From JBGPJM01 sp041485385 (GTDB lineage Bacteria; Planctomycetota; Phycisphaerae; Phycisphaerales; UBA1924), in assembly GCA_041485385.1 (NCBI GenBank), contig JBGPJM010000059.1, positions 1-23,022 of the forward strand: 23,022 nucleotides of DNA, given 5' to 3'. How positions within the stretch are numbered: position 1 is the stretch's first letter; the number at the start of each line of letters is the position of its first letter. Position numbers and translations under genes: made by a program. This document shows, piece by piece, positions 8,507 to 16,363 of this stretch. The notes beneath the pieces were generated by a model that was not told the DNA's origin, searched no databases, and saw nothing but the letters and a program-made list of their open reading frames with translations.

Positions 8507-11392
8507 ATGAGGCAGACTGTGAACCGGGGACCGATCGGTCTGGCGCGGCACGGCCGCCGGCGCACCGTTCTTGTCGGTGCTCTCGTCGCCTCCGGATCGC
8601 TTGTCATCGGCGCCGGCCCCCCCCCTGCCCCCGCGGCCTCCTCCCCGATGAGCGCCGCGCACGCGATGCCTCCGCCCGCCGACAAGGCGATACCCGGCTG
8701 GCTGGCGACCTATCTGCCGCAGGGCGCCAAGCCCAAGGCCGGCGATGTCCGGGGGCACGTGCCTGCGCTCCAGTTCGCGCTCCGCGCCGGCGAGAGCGCA
8801 CACCCGGCCGTAGCGGCGGCGGGGTTCCAAGCCACCTACGACGGGTTGTTGACGATCGAGACGCCCGGCAAGTACCGCTTCGGCGCCGAGTTCGAAGGGG
8901 GCGCCCTGGACGTGCAGGTCTTCGGCGGGGCGATCGCCGAGCCGGTCATCCAGGTACTTTCCGCCAGTGGTCGGATGTCCCAGTGGCTGGACCTTCCGGC
9001 GGGCAGGATCAACCTCAAGTACAGATTCACGCGCGCCGGCGACTCGCAGGCCCGCCTGCGGGCGATCTGGGAGAAGCAGGGGATCGGGAGCGATGGGTTC
9101 CATCCCGAGCCCGTGCCGGTCGCGGCGGTGGAGGTGCCGCCGTTCGGGGCCGCCGACGCCCGGACCGCGATGCTCGCTGATCGTGGGCGGGTGCTGCTGG
9201 GGCACCTAGGGTGCAACCACTGCCACGAGGCGGAGGCAGAGGGGGGCGAGGCGCTGGCGATCAAGCGCACGCCGCCGCTCCTCGGCGACGCGGCCGGACG
9301 CCTGAATGCGGACTGGATCCGCAAGTGGATCACCGATTCGCAGGCGATCAAGCCGGGGTGCGGCATGCCGGGCGTCTTGAACGACGTGGCGGCGAAGGAC
9401 GACGCGGAGAGTATCGTTCACTTCCTTCTCAAGAGCGCCGGCGGCGGGGGCGAGCCGGGCCAGGCCGCGGCGACCGAGCCGGCGACCGTGGAGATGGGGC
9501 GGAAGACGTTCCGCCAGCTCGGGTGTGTGGCGTGCCACGGCGCCCTCGAGGGTGAGAAGGTCCCGGCGGATCCGGCGCCGTACGAGTCGATCGCCAGGTT
9601 GGACGGCAAGTGGAAGCCCGAGGCGCTGGCGGAGTTTCTGATGGACCCGCTCAAGGCCCACCCCGGCGGACGGATGCCCTCGCTGAAGCTGACCAAACAG
9701 GAGGCCGACCTGGTCGCGACGTATCTGGTGAACACCTGGGGCGGCGGCAGTCCCGGGGCCGCGGCGCCGGCCGTCGACGCGAAGAAGGCCGAGGCGGGGC
9801 GCGCGGCGTTCGCGGCGCGCGGATGCGCAAGCTGCCACACGCTCCAGGGAGGGACAGATCCGAAGGTCGAGGTTTTGCCGACGCTGAAGGCCAGGCGCCT
9901 GCTGGAGCTTCGCACCGCTCCCGCCGCCGGGTGCCTCGGCCCCGATGACCGGAAGACGCCCCGCTACACGCTCTCTTCCGACGATCGTGCCGCGCTGGTC
10001 GCGGCGATCGAGCAGGCGAAGAAGTGGACCGGCGCCAAGGCCGGCACGAAACTCGCCGTGGCCCCGGTGGACCGGGCCTGCCTGACCATCGGCGCCCTGG
10101 GGTGCCGCAACTGCCACGAGATCGACGGCGCCGGCGGCCTGCCCGAGCCGCTGAAGCCGTACTTCGTCACGCTGGGGGAGGCCGACCTGGGCGACGAGGG
10201 GCGCATACCGCCGCGACTGAACAACGTCGGGGCCAAGCTCAACACGCCGTGGCTGGGGACGGTGCTCATGGAGGCCGGTCGGGCGCGGCCGTACTACGGG
10301 GCGCGCATGCCGCAGTTCGGCAAGGAGCAGGTCGGCGCGCTGCCGGCGGAGCTCTGCGCCGTCGCGGGTGTCTGGCCGACAACGGGCAGACCAGCGAAGC
10401 AGCCGCAGCCCAGCGACGAGATGGTGCAGGCCGGGCGCAAGCTCGTGGGTGTGCTCGGACTGAACTGCATCTCCTGCCATGTGCTCGGGGAGCACCCGGC
10501 CACGGGGACGCCGGGGCCCGACGTCACCACGTTCGCCGAGCGCCTCCGCTACGACTGGTGGGCCGGCTACGCCTTCAACCCCGCGCGGTACAAGCCCGGC
10601 ACGAAGATGCCGTCGTTCTACGAGCGCGGCGTGGCGATGATCACCGACGTGTGCGCCGGCGACCCGCGGAAGCAGGTCGATGCCATGTGGGCGTATTTCA
10701 ACCTCGGCGAGTTCGCGCCGCTCCCGGAGGGGCTCGTCCAGCCCGAGGGACTGAAGATCGTCGTGGGCAAGCGCCCGATCGTGATGCGGACGTTCATGAA
10801 GGATGCCGGCAGCCGCGGGATCGCCGTGGGATTCCCCGTGGGCATGGGCGGCGTGCACTTCGCGCTCGACGCCGACAGCGTGCGGCTCGTCGAGGCATGG
10901 ACCGGTGATTTCCTTGACGCGACCGGCGTCTGGGCCGGGCGCGGCGGGACTCCCGTGGGCGGGCAGGGGTCGGTGGTCTGGAAGGCCCCGCCGGGTCCGG
11001 CGCTGGTGATCGGTGAGAAGGTAGGGGAGGGGGGGTGGCCGATACAGGTCGGGCGCGACGCGGGGTGGGCTTTCCGCGGCTACAAGCTGGATGATAAGGG
11101 CGTGCCGACGTTCATGTACCGCCTCCGCGGCCCCGGCGACCGGAGCCTGGATGTGGACGAGCGGTTCGAGCCCACCGGCCAGGGGAACGAGTTCAAGCGG
11201 ACGTTCGAGGCCCGCGGCCTTCCGGCGGGCGCAACGGTCTGGGTCAACAGCGGGCTGAGCGCCACCGCCGGCGAGGCGCTGGGGAACGTCTCCTCCGCGA
11301 AGTCGGTGGGGAATGACAAGCTGCGGGTGTTCGGTTTCACCGTCAAAGTGGCAGGGATGCCGGCCAGATTCTCCGTGGGGGTGAAGCCATGA
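8507..11392 (+). CDS. secreted pentahaem cytochrome c with N-terminal sensor/lectin-like domain
   Basis: 961 residues from ATG 8507, chosen over GTG 8504 because AAGG (8497-8500) lies six bases upstream. An Arg-rich n-region and hydrophobic stretch (about 15-45) form a signal peptide, so the protein acts outside the cytoplasmic membrane. Residues about 65-200 are beta-rich (FQATYDGLLTIETPGKYRF), resembling PA14-like modules. Five haem c motifs follow: CNHCH 236, CVACH 340, CASCH 440, CRNCH 533, CISCH 654. Met-Pro candidate sixth ligands appear after haems 1 (GCGMP), 2 (GGRMP), 4 (ARMP) and 5 (TKMP); none is evident after haem 3. The C-terminal 240 residues carry KIVVGKRPIVMRTF and FALDADSVRLVEAWTGDFLD, a block I associate with cytochromes of Planctomycetes and Verrucomicrobia. 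The stop overlaps the next start as ATGA, so both are probably made together. The substrate or electron partner is unknown. Confidence 0.85.
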   Translation: MRQTVNRGPIGLARHGRRRTVLVGALVASGSLVIGAGPPPAPAASSPMSAAHAMPPPADKAIPGWLATYLPQGAKPKAGDVRGHVPALQFALRAGESAHPAVAAAGFQATYDGLLTIETPGKYRFGAEFEGGALDVQVFGGAIAEPVIQVLSASGRMSQWLDLPAGRINLKYRFTRAGDSQARLRAIWEKQGIGSDGFHPEPVPVAAVEVPPFGAADARTAMLADRGRVLLGHLGCNHCHEAEAEGGEALAIKRTPPLLGDAAGRLNADWIRKWITDSQAIKPGCGMPGVLNDVAAKDDAESIVHFLLKSAGGGGEPGQAAATEPATVEMGRKTFRQLGCVACHGALEGEKVPADPAPYESIARLDGKWKPEALAEFLMDPLKAHPGGRMPSLKLTKQEADLVATYLVNTWGGGSPGAAAPAVDAKKAEAGRAAFAARGCASCHTLQGGTDPKVEVLPTLKARRLLELRTAPAAGCLGPDDRKTPRYTLSSDDRAALVAAIEQAKKWTGAKAGTKLAVAPVDRACLTIGALGCRNCHEIDGAGGLPEPLKPYFVTLGEADLGDEGRIPPRLNNVGAKLNTPWLGTVLMEAGRARPYYGARMPQFGKEQVGALPAELCAVAGVWPTTGRPAKQPQPSDEMVQAGRKLVGVLGLNCISCHVLGEHPATGTPGPDVTTFAERLRYDWWAGYAFNPARYKPGTKMPSFYERGVAMITDVCAGDPRKQVDAMWAYFNLGEFAPLPEGLVQPEGLKIVVGKRPIVMRTFMKDAGSRGIAVGFPVGMGGVHFALDADSVRLVEAWTGDFLDATGVWAGRGGTPVGGQGSVVWKAPPGPALVIGEKVGEGGWPIQVGRDAGWAFRGYKLDDKGVPTFMYRLRGPGDRSLDVDERFEPTGQGNEFKRTFEARGLPAGATVWVNSGLSATAGEALGNVSSAKSVGNDKLRVFGFTVKVAGMPARFSVGVKP

Positions 11393-13545
11393 CCGCACGA
11401 ATCCTCAGGGCCGTGATCGCGGCCGCCGGCCCGGCGTTGCTGCTGCCCGGCGGCGTCGCGCGCGCGCAGGTCACGATCGCCGGCAAGCCGTACACGAAGC
11501 TCGACACCCGCCAGGCGACGCGCGAGGCGGTGATGAAGCAGTTCACAGGCGTGAGCGTCCGGTGGGGGGAGTGGAAGATGCTGGCGCCGTTCGAGCACCC
11601 CGGCGGGGCCAAGGACGTTGCGACTCCATTCCCGCCCGAGTCGCAGCTGGAGAAGATGAAGGCCGGCGCCGAGATCGATCTGAGCGCGACGTACCCCGGC
11701 AAGGACGGCAAGCCGATCGCCTGGCACACCGTCACGCAGCAGCAGGACATCGGCGGCCTGGGGGGCCTGAAGCCGCTGGATTTCCGCGCCGGGCTGACGC
11801 CGGAGCAGATCAGGAACCAGGTCGGGTACCTCTACCGCTCGCTCACGGTGGATGCTCCGGCGAACGTTCCGGTGTCGATGGGGAGCGACGACGGTCTGCG
11901 GGCCTGGCTCAACGGCGACCTCATCGTGGAGTCGGCGACGGAGACCCCGCTCGACCCCGAGGCGCACCAGCTGGTGCTGAAGCTCCGCGCGGGTGTTAAC
12001 CATCTCTTCATCAAGGTCACGCAGGGCGGGGGCGAATGGGAGTTCCAGATGGCCGAGCGGCTGGGGCTGGACCCGGCCGTGGAGGCGGCGCTGGACTACC
12101 AGCTCGACAGCGACTTCCCCGACGCCGAGTCGAAGTACTACCGGATCATCACCGTGCCCACGCCCCCGGGCGAGGTCGTGGAGGTCGGCGGGCTGGCGGT
12201 GATGCCCGCGCCGGACCGCCGGCCGATCCTCTCCACCCGGCGCGGCGACATCTTCCTCGTCGGCAACGCCTACGAGGAGCCGCCCCTCAAGACCGCGTGG
12301 ACGCGCTTCGCCACCGGCCTGCAGGAGCCGCTGGGCGTGGCGCTGCGCCCCGATAAGAGCGCCAAGGGCGGCGTCGCGGTCTACAGCGCGCAGCGCAGCG
12401 AGCTGACGAAGATGGTCGATACCGACGGCGACGACGTCGCCGATGCGCTCGAGACCTACTGCGCCGACTGGGTCATCTCCGGCAACTACCACGAGTACGC
12501 CTTCGGCCCCAAGTTCGACCGCGAGGGGAACGCCTGGGTGACGCTCAACCTGGCGCACACCGGCGGCGAGACGGTGATGGGCGCGACCGTGCCGACGCGC
12601 GGCTGCGCCGTGAAGATCACCCCCGACGGCGTGCTGCACAAGGTCGCCGACGGCCTGCGCTCGCCCGACGGCATCGGCATGTTCTCCGATGGCCAGATGT
12701 TCTACACCGACAACCAGGGCGATTACGTCGGAACCAACAAGCTCTCACCCCTCTTCCAGGATTCCTTCCACGGCCACCAGGCCTCGCTGAAGTTCCGCGA
12801 GGGGTACGGGCCGGACTGGCGGAAGGACGGCAAGCCGGTGCCCGAGCGCGTGCTCCCGGCGGTGTGGTTCCCGTACCAGAAGATGGGCCAGAGCGCCAGC
12901 GACATCCTGCTCAACGAGACGGGCGGCAGATTCGGGCCCTTCGACGGCCAGCTCTTCATCGGCGACCAGACGCACGCGACCGTGATGCGAGTCTTCCTCG
13001 AGAAGCTCGGCCCCGAGAATCCCGGCGACCACCCGACCTACCAGGGCGCCTGCTTCCCGTTCAGGCAGGGGTTCGCCTCCGGCGTGCACCGGCTGGCGTT
13101 CTCCGACGATGGGTCGATGTTTGTGGGGATGACCGACCGCGGGTGGGGTTCGACGGGCCCGAAGCGCTTCGGCCTGCAGCGGCTGAAATGGACGGGGCAG
13201 GTTCCCCTCGAGATCAAGCAGATGCGGGCCAGGCCGGACGGATTCGACCTGGAGTTCACGCGCGACGTCGACCCGGCCAGCGCCACCAGCCCCGCTTCAT
13301 ACACCATGATCAGCTACACCTACGAGTACCACCCGGATTACGGATCAGCGGAGATGGACAGCAAACCCCAGACAATCGTCGCGGCAACGCTGGTGGATCC
13401 GAAGACCGTGCACCTCGCGGTGGGCACGCTGCGCGTCGGGTACGTCCACGAGCTCGATGCGCCGGGCGTACGGGACAAAGGCGGCGCCGAGCCGCTGCTT
13501 CACTCCAGGGCCTACTACACGTTGGAGCGGATCCCGGCGCGATGA
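11389..13545 (+). CDS. secreted six-bladed-propeller (sugar dehydrogenase-like) protein
   Basis: 718 residues with a signal peptide ending near residue 27 (GGVARA then Q). Residues about 30-215 hold a jelly-roll-like module: SMGSDDGLRAWLNGDLIVES and HLFIKVTQGGGEWEFQ are typical of PA14 or carbohydrate-binding folds. From about 225 to 620 is a beta-propeller like those of membrane-bound or PQQ-type sugar dehydrogenases in the PVC group (PLGVALRPDK, GNYHEYAFGPKFDREGNAWV, GLRSPDGIGMFSDG, DGQLFIGDQTHATVMRV, GVHRLAFSDDGSMFVGMTDRG). A Ca-site-like DTDGDDVAD is near 344. The last 100 residues form a beta-sandwich (GFDLEFTRDVDPASATSPASY). No haem motif occurs, so the coupled pentahaem protein upstream is the natural electron acceptor if this is an oxidoreductase. 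Neither cofactor nor substrate can be read from the sequence. Confidence 0.8.
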   Translation: MTARILRAVIAAAGPALLLPGGVARAQVTIAGKPYTKLDTRQATREAVMKQFTGVSVRWGEWKMLAPFEHPGGAKDVATPFPPESQLEKMKAGAEIDLSATYPGKDGKPIAWHTVTQQQDIGGLGGLKPLDFRAGLTPEQIRNQVGYLYRSLTVDAPANVPVSMGSDDGLRAWLNGDLIVESATETPLDPEAHQLVLKLRAGVNHLFIKVTQGGGEWEFQMAERLGLDPAVEAALDYQLDSDFPDAESKYYRIITVPTPPGEVVEVGGLAVMPAPDRRPILSTRRGDIFLVGNAYEEPPLKTAWTRFATGLQEPLGVALRPDKSAKGGVAVYSAQRSELTKMVDTDGDDVADALETYCADWVISGNYHEYAFGPKFDREGNAWVTLNLAHTGGETVMGATVPTRGCAVKITPDGVLHKVADGLRSPDGIGMFSDGQMFYTDNQGDYVGTNKLSPLFQDSFHGHQASLKFREGYGPDWRKDGKPVPERVLPAVWFPYQKMGQSASDILLNETGGRFGPFDGQLFIGDQTHATVMRVFLEKLGPENPGDHPTYQGACFPFRQGFASGVHRLAFSDDGSMFVGMTDRGWGSTGPKRFGLQRLKWTGQVPLEIKQMRARPDGFDLEFTRDVDPASATSPASYTMISYTYEYHPDYGSAEMDSKPQTIVAATLVDPKTVHLAVGTLRVGYVHELDAPGVRDKGGAEPLLHSRAYYTLERIPAR

Positions 13546-13570
13546 GGTGACGAGTTGTGCGGCGTACGAC

Positions 13571-13591
13571 TAGCACTCGGCACCCAGCACT
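13571..13591. repeat. heptamer repeat YRGCACY ahead of the atp operon
   Basis: Three back-to-back units of seven bases: TAGCACT (13571-13577), CGGCACC (13578-13584), CAGCACT (13585-13591). The same heptamer occurs ahead of atpE. It lies in the 150-base gap between the propeller gene and atpI and is followed by a pyrimidine tract with C6 and C7 runs. Confidence 0.6.
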
Positions 13592-13695
13592 TCTCTTCCC
13601 TTCCCCCCTCCCCCCCGCTATTCTTTGGACCCCCGATTTCGACCCCTGACCGCCCCCTCACGCACCGCCTTCATCGCCCCCCGCCGAGCGACCCA

Positions 13696-14130
13696 ATGAC
13701 CCCGCCGACGCCCCGACTCGCACCCCGACTCCTCGCCGCAAAGCTCGGCGCACCGGTCGGGATCGCCTGCGCCGTCGCCACGGTCATCGCCGCCCTGCTG
13801 GCCCTTCTGGTCTCCATCCCCGCCGCGCAGGCCGCCGGCCTCGCCGGGCTCGCCGCCCTCGGCGGGTGCGCGGCCAGCCTCCTGGTCGTCATCGCCATCG
13901 CCGGTAACCCCCATGCCGAGCCCGCCATCGCCATCCTCGTCGGCTCGGTTATCCGGATCGCCATCGCAGCCGGCCTCGGCCTCATGCTCCAGACCTCCCT
14001 CGGCTTGGCCCTCAAGCCCTTCTGGTTCGCCTTCCTCCTGATCTTCGTCGTCGTGCTCATCGCCGAGGTGCTCGCCACCTATCGCCTGCTCCCCTGCCTG
14101 GGCACCCCGAAAGAGACCACCCACCCATGA
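13696..14130 (+). CDS. atpI: AtpI-like membrane protein of the ATP synthase operon
   Basis: 144 residues from ATG 13696, with four hydrophobic segments at roughly 18-42, 45-66, 71-95 and 103-130. Position immediately upstream of atpB, with stop and start sharing ATGA, plus size and topology, match the AtpI family, which assists assembly of the c-ring and is not part of the finished enzyme. I prefer this start to the GTG-type start near 13555: the 47 residues in between are Pro/His-rich, encoded by the repeat and C-tract region and unlike protein. Sequence conservation in AtpI is low, so the assignment leans on context; an unrelated four-helix protein is possible. Confidence 0.7.
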   Translation: MTPPTPRLAPRLLAAKLGAPVGIACAVATVIAALLALLVSIPAAQAAGLAGLAALGGCAASLLVVIAIAGNPHAEPAIAILVGSVIRIAIAAGLGLMLQTSLGLALKPFWFAFLLIFVVVLIAEVLATYRLLPCLGTPKETTHP

Positions 14131-15062
14131 CGCTCTCGCCGCTCTTTACCCTCGCCACCAGTGACCCCGTCGAACACGTGGTCAACCACCTCGGCTTCAA
14201 GATCGGCGACTGGTGGGTCTGGTCGGGCAACATGGGCAACCTGTTCCTCTCCGCGCTCATCATGCTCACGGTCGGCCCATGGGTCGCCGGCAAGATCGCC
14301 ACCGGCCCGGAGTCCCAGGGCACCAGCCGCTACCTCCCCAGGAGCCGCCTCGCGCACACCATCGAGGTCATCTGCGTCTACCTGCGCGAGACGATCGTCC
14401 GCCCCATGCTCGGCCACCGCACCGACCGCTTCATGCCCTTCCTCTGGACACTCTTCTTCTTCATCCTCGTCAACAACCTCCTCGGGCTGATCCCCCTCCT
14501 CGACCTCCACGGCCTGATCACCCCGGGCCTGGTCCACGAGCAGCACAGGGCCTACATCGGCGGCACGCTCACCCAGAACCTCTTCGTCACCGGCGCCCTG
14601 GCCACCATCTCCTTCTTCGTCATCAACATCGCCGGCATCCTCGAGCTCGGCCTCTGGGGATACCTCAAGCACCTCACCGCCGGCGCACCCTGGTACGTCT
14701 GGATCATCGTCATCCCTGTCGAGTTCATCGGCACCTTCGTCAAGCCCATCGCCCTCACCATCCGTCTCTTCGCCAACATGACCGCCGGCCACATCCTCGT
14801 GGCCACCCTCCTGGGATTCATCGGCTTCGCCCTTACCGAGGCCCACAGCCTCGCCCTCGGCGGCACCATCACCGTCATCTCCGCCGTCGCGGCCATCGCC
14901 ATCTACTTCCTCGAGCTCTTCGTCGCCTTCCTCCAGGCCTTCGTCTTCATGTTCCTCACCGCCGTCTTCATCTCCCAGCTCGCCCACCACGACGAAGAGC
15001 ACGCCCACGATCACGACCACGCCCATCCCTACCCCGTCCCAGTCCCCGTCCCCGCGCAATGA
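14127..15062 (+). CDS. atpB: ATP synthase F0 subunit a
   Basis: 311 residues, integral membrane subunit that with the c-ring forms the proton path. The essential arginine is R213 in ALTIRLFANMTAGH, the family hallmark. Hydrophobic helices are seen at FLSALIMLTVGPWVAG, FLWTLFFFILVNNLLGLIPLL, VTGALATISFFVINIAGIL, WYVWIIVIPVEFIGTFV, ILVATLLGFIGFAL and the final AIYFLELFVAFLQAF region. The C-terminus carries an unusual His/Asp-rich then Pro/Val-rich tail after residue 286 (HHDEEHAHDHDHAHPYP). Its start overlaps the atpI stop, giving translational coupling; 234 repeat-filled bases separate it from atpE. Codons end mostly in C, unlike sthA and holB. Confidence 0.96.
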   Translation: MTLSPLFTLATSDPVEHVVNHLGFKIGDWWVWSGNMGNLFLSALIMLTVGPWVAGKIATGPESQGTSRYLPRSRLAHTIEVICVYLRETIVRPMLGHRTDRFMPFLWTLFFFILVNNLLGLIPLLDLHGLITPGLVHEQHRAYIGGTLTQNLFVTGALATISFFVINIAGILELGLWGYLKHLTAGAPWYVWIIVIPVEFIGTFVKPIALTIRLFANMTAGHILVATLLGFIGFALTEAHSLALGGTITVISAVAAIAIYFLELFVAFLQAFVFMFLTAVFISQLAHHDEEHAHDHDHAHPYPVPVPVPAQ

Positions 15063-15076
15063 CCCCTCCGCGTTTC

Positions 15077-15112
15077 ATCGGTCCCATCGGTCCCATCTGT
15101 CCTATCCCCCTA
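15077..15112 (+). repeat. 9-base tandem repeat after atpB
   Basis: ATCGGTCCC twice (15077-15085, 15086-15094), then ATCTGTCCT and ATCCCCCTA. It starts 14 bases after the atpB stop and runs directly into the left arm of the 14-bp inverted repeat. Confidence 0.55.
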
Positions 15113-15236
15113 CCACAGAGAACACTGAGAGCGTTGAGAAGAGCGAAGACCGAGCAAGGAACCGACTCACTCTTCCCCTCCCCCCAACCAGCACTCCTCT
15201 CCGTGTTCTCTCCGAGCTGTTCGTGTTCTCTGTGGT
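15112..15236. repeat. 14-bp inverted repeat spanning the atpB-atpE gap
   Basis: ACCACAGAGAACAC at 15112-15125 is perfectly complementary to GTGTTCTCTGTGGT at 15223-15236, enclosing 97 bases. The right half has a further near-copy, CCGTGTTCTC at 15201-15210, so the theme is CACAGAGAACAC/CGGAGAGAACACGG repeated. Such purine-rich elements occur between genes in planctomycete-like genomes as far as I recall. In RNA the arms could pair and bring the atpB end close to the atpE start. Confidence 0.6.
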
Positions 15237-15253
15237 GAAAACTCTTCGTCGAT

Positions 15254-15281
15254 CGGTACACAGCACTCAGCACTTAGCACA
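15254..15281. repeat. heptamer repeat YAGCACT ahead of atpE
   Basis: CAGCACT (15261-15267), CAGCACT (15268-15274), TAGCACA (15275-15281), with the related CGGTACA just before at 15254-15260. The same unit lies ahead of atpI. It ends 15 bases before the atpE start, just upstream of the ribosome-binding site GGAG (15287-15290). Confidence 0.6.
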
Positions 15282-15296
15282 CTTCCGGAGAAGGAA

Positions 15297-15587
15297 ATGA
15301 AGACCATCGTCAAGCTCGCCCTCACCTCTGCCGCCGCCATGTTCGCCTCGCCCGCCATGGCGCTCGGGGCCAACGGCGACACCACCAAGGGCATCGCCGC
15401 CATCGGCGCCGGCCTCGCCGTCATCGGCGGCGGCATCGGCATCGGCCTCATCGGCAAGGGCGCCCTCGAGTCCATCGCCCGCCAGCCCGAGGCCCGCGGC
15501 CCCATCGTCACTAACATGATCCTCACCGCCGCGCTGGTCGAGGGTGTCGCCCTCTTCGCAGTCGTCGTCGCCCTGATCGCCACGTAA
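15297..15587 (+). CDS. atpE: ATP synthase F0 subunit c with predicted signal sequence
   Basis: 96 residues forming the proton-carrying rotor ring. The N-terminal 22 residues (MKTIVKL, a hydrophobic stretch, then SPAMA before LGANGD) look like a cleavable signal peptide; removal would leave 74 residues, the usual c length. Helix 1 carries the glycine-rich GAGLAVIGGGIGIGLIGKG, the polar loop is ARQPEARG, and helix 2 carries the ion-binding Glu82 in ALVEGVALFAVVVALI. Sodium-type c subunits have Gln in helix 1 and Ser/Thr after the Glu; here the aligned positions are Ile and Gly, so proton coupling is expected. GGAG six bases before the ATG is a good ribosome-binding site, fitting the high copy number of c. 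Confidence 0.95.
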   Translation: MKTIVKLALTSAAAMFASPAMALGANGDTTKGIAAIGAGLAVIGGGIGIGLIGKGALESIARQPEARGPIVTNMILTAALVEGVALFAVVVALIAT

Positions 15588-15639
15588 CCCCGGCCCCCCC
15601 ACCCGCGCGCGCCAGAACACGGCCCGCGCCGGCTTCTTA

Positions 15640-15681
15640 ACTTCTCACTGCTTACTGCTCACTGCCCCTCGTCCACTGTCG
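15640..15681. repeat. heptamer repeat ACTGCTC between atpE and atpF
   Basis: Six units in phase with period seven, consensus ACTGCTC: ACTTCTC (15640), ACTGCTT (15647), ACTGCTC (15654), ACTGCCC (15661), a divergent unit (15668), ACTGTCG (15675). It takes up nearly half of the 110-base gap and ends 16 bases before the atpF start. Confidence 0.6.
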
Positions 15682-15697
15682 CCAGAAAGCCGGCACC

Positions 15698-16351
15698 ATG
15701 AAGCACCCCCTCCTCATCCTCACTGCGGCCGCCGCCCTCGCCCTCCTGCCGCCCTCCGCCCCCGCCCAGGACCACGCCGCCCCGCGCGTCGCAGGCCCGG
15801 CCGAGACCGGCGCGCCCCCCGAGGAGCACGGCGCCGTGGCCCAGGCCAGCCCCCTCCCCTCTCCGCAGGAGGGCCTCGTCGTCGGCATCGCCTCCCTGAT
15901 CGTCTTCGGCATCGTCTTCGCCATCCTCTCCGCCAAGGTCTGGCCCAAGATCAACCAGGCCTTGGCCGACCGCGAGAACAAGATCCGCTCCGAGATCGAG
16001 GCCGCCGAACAGGCTCAGAAGCAGGCCCGCCACGCCCTCGAGCAGTACGAGAAGAACCTCTCCGAGGCCCGCGCCCAGGCCCAAAAGATGCTCGACGACG
16101 CCCTCGTCCAGCAGCAGGCCCTCGCCGCTGAGCTCAAGGCCAGGTCCGAGGTCGAGCTCACCGCCATGCGCGACCGCGCCCGCAAGGACATCGAATTCGC
16201 CAAGAAGGCCGCCCTCGGCGAGATCTACACCCACTCCTACAACCTCGCCGCCTCCATCGCCGCCAAAATCCTCAAACGCGAGATCACCGCCCGCGACCAG
16301 GATCGCCTCGTCGAAGAATCCCTCGCCGAACTCAACTCCGTCAGGAACTGA
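15698..16351 (+). CDS. atpF: ATP synthase F0 subunit b
   Basis: 217 residues against about 156 in E. coli; the extra length is N-terminal. Residues 1-24 look like a signal peptide (MKHPLLILTAAAALALL, then SAPAQ), followed by a Pro/Ala/Glu-rich linker to about 60. The membrane helix is GLVVGIASLIVFGIVFAIL, then the family motif VWPKINQALADRENKI, then a long charged alpha-helical stalk to about 190 that connects to F1 and delta. The N-terminus would be exported, consistent with a type I membrane orientation. No ribosome-binding site is seen before the ATG at 15698. Confidence 0.93.
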   Translation: MKHPLLILTAAAALALLPPSAPAQDHAAPRVAGPAETGAPPEEHGAVAQASPLPSPQEGLVVGIASLIVFGIVFAILSAKVWPKINQALADRENKIRSEIEAAEQAQKQARHALEQYEKNLSEARAQAQKMLDDALVQQQALAAELKARSEVELTAMRDRARKDIEFAKKAALGEIYTHSYNLAASIAAKILKREITARDQDRLVEESLAELNSVRN

Positions 16352-16363
16352 TCGAACGTTCGC

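Noticed and set aside
13555..13695. N-terminal 47-codon extension of AtpI
   Set aside because: Encoded by the heptamer repeat and C-tract; Pro/His-rich and unlike a membrane protein N-terminus.
15077..15281. CRISPR-like array in the atpB-atpE gap
   Set aside because: Units are 7-9 bases without spacers and no cas gene is present.
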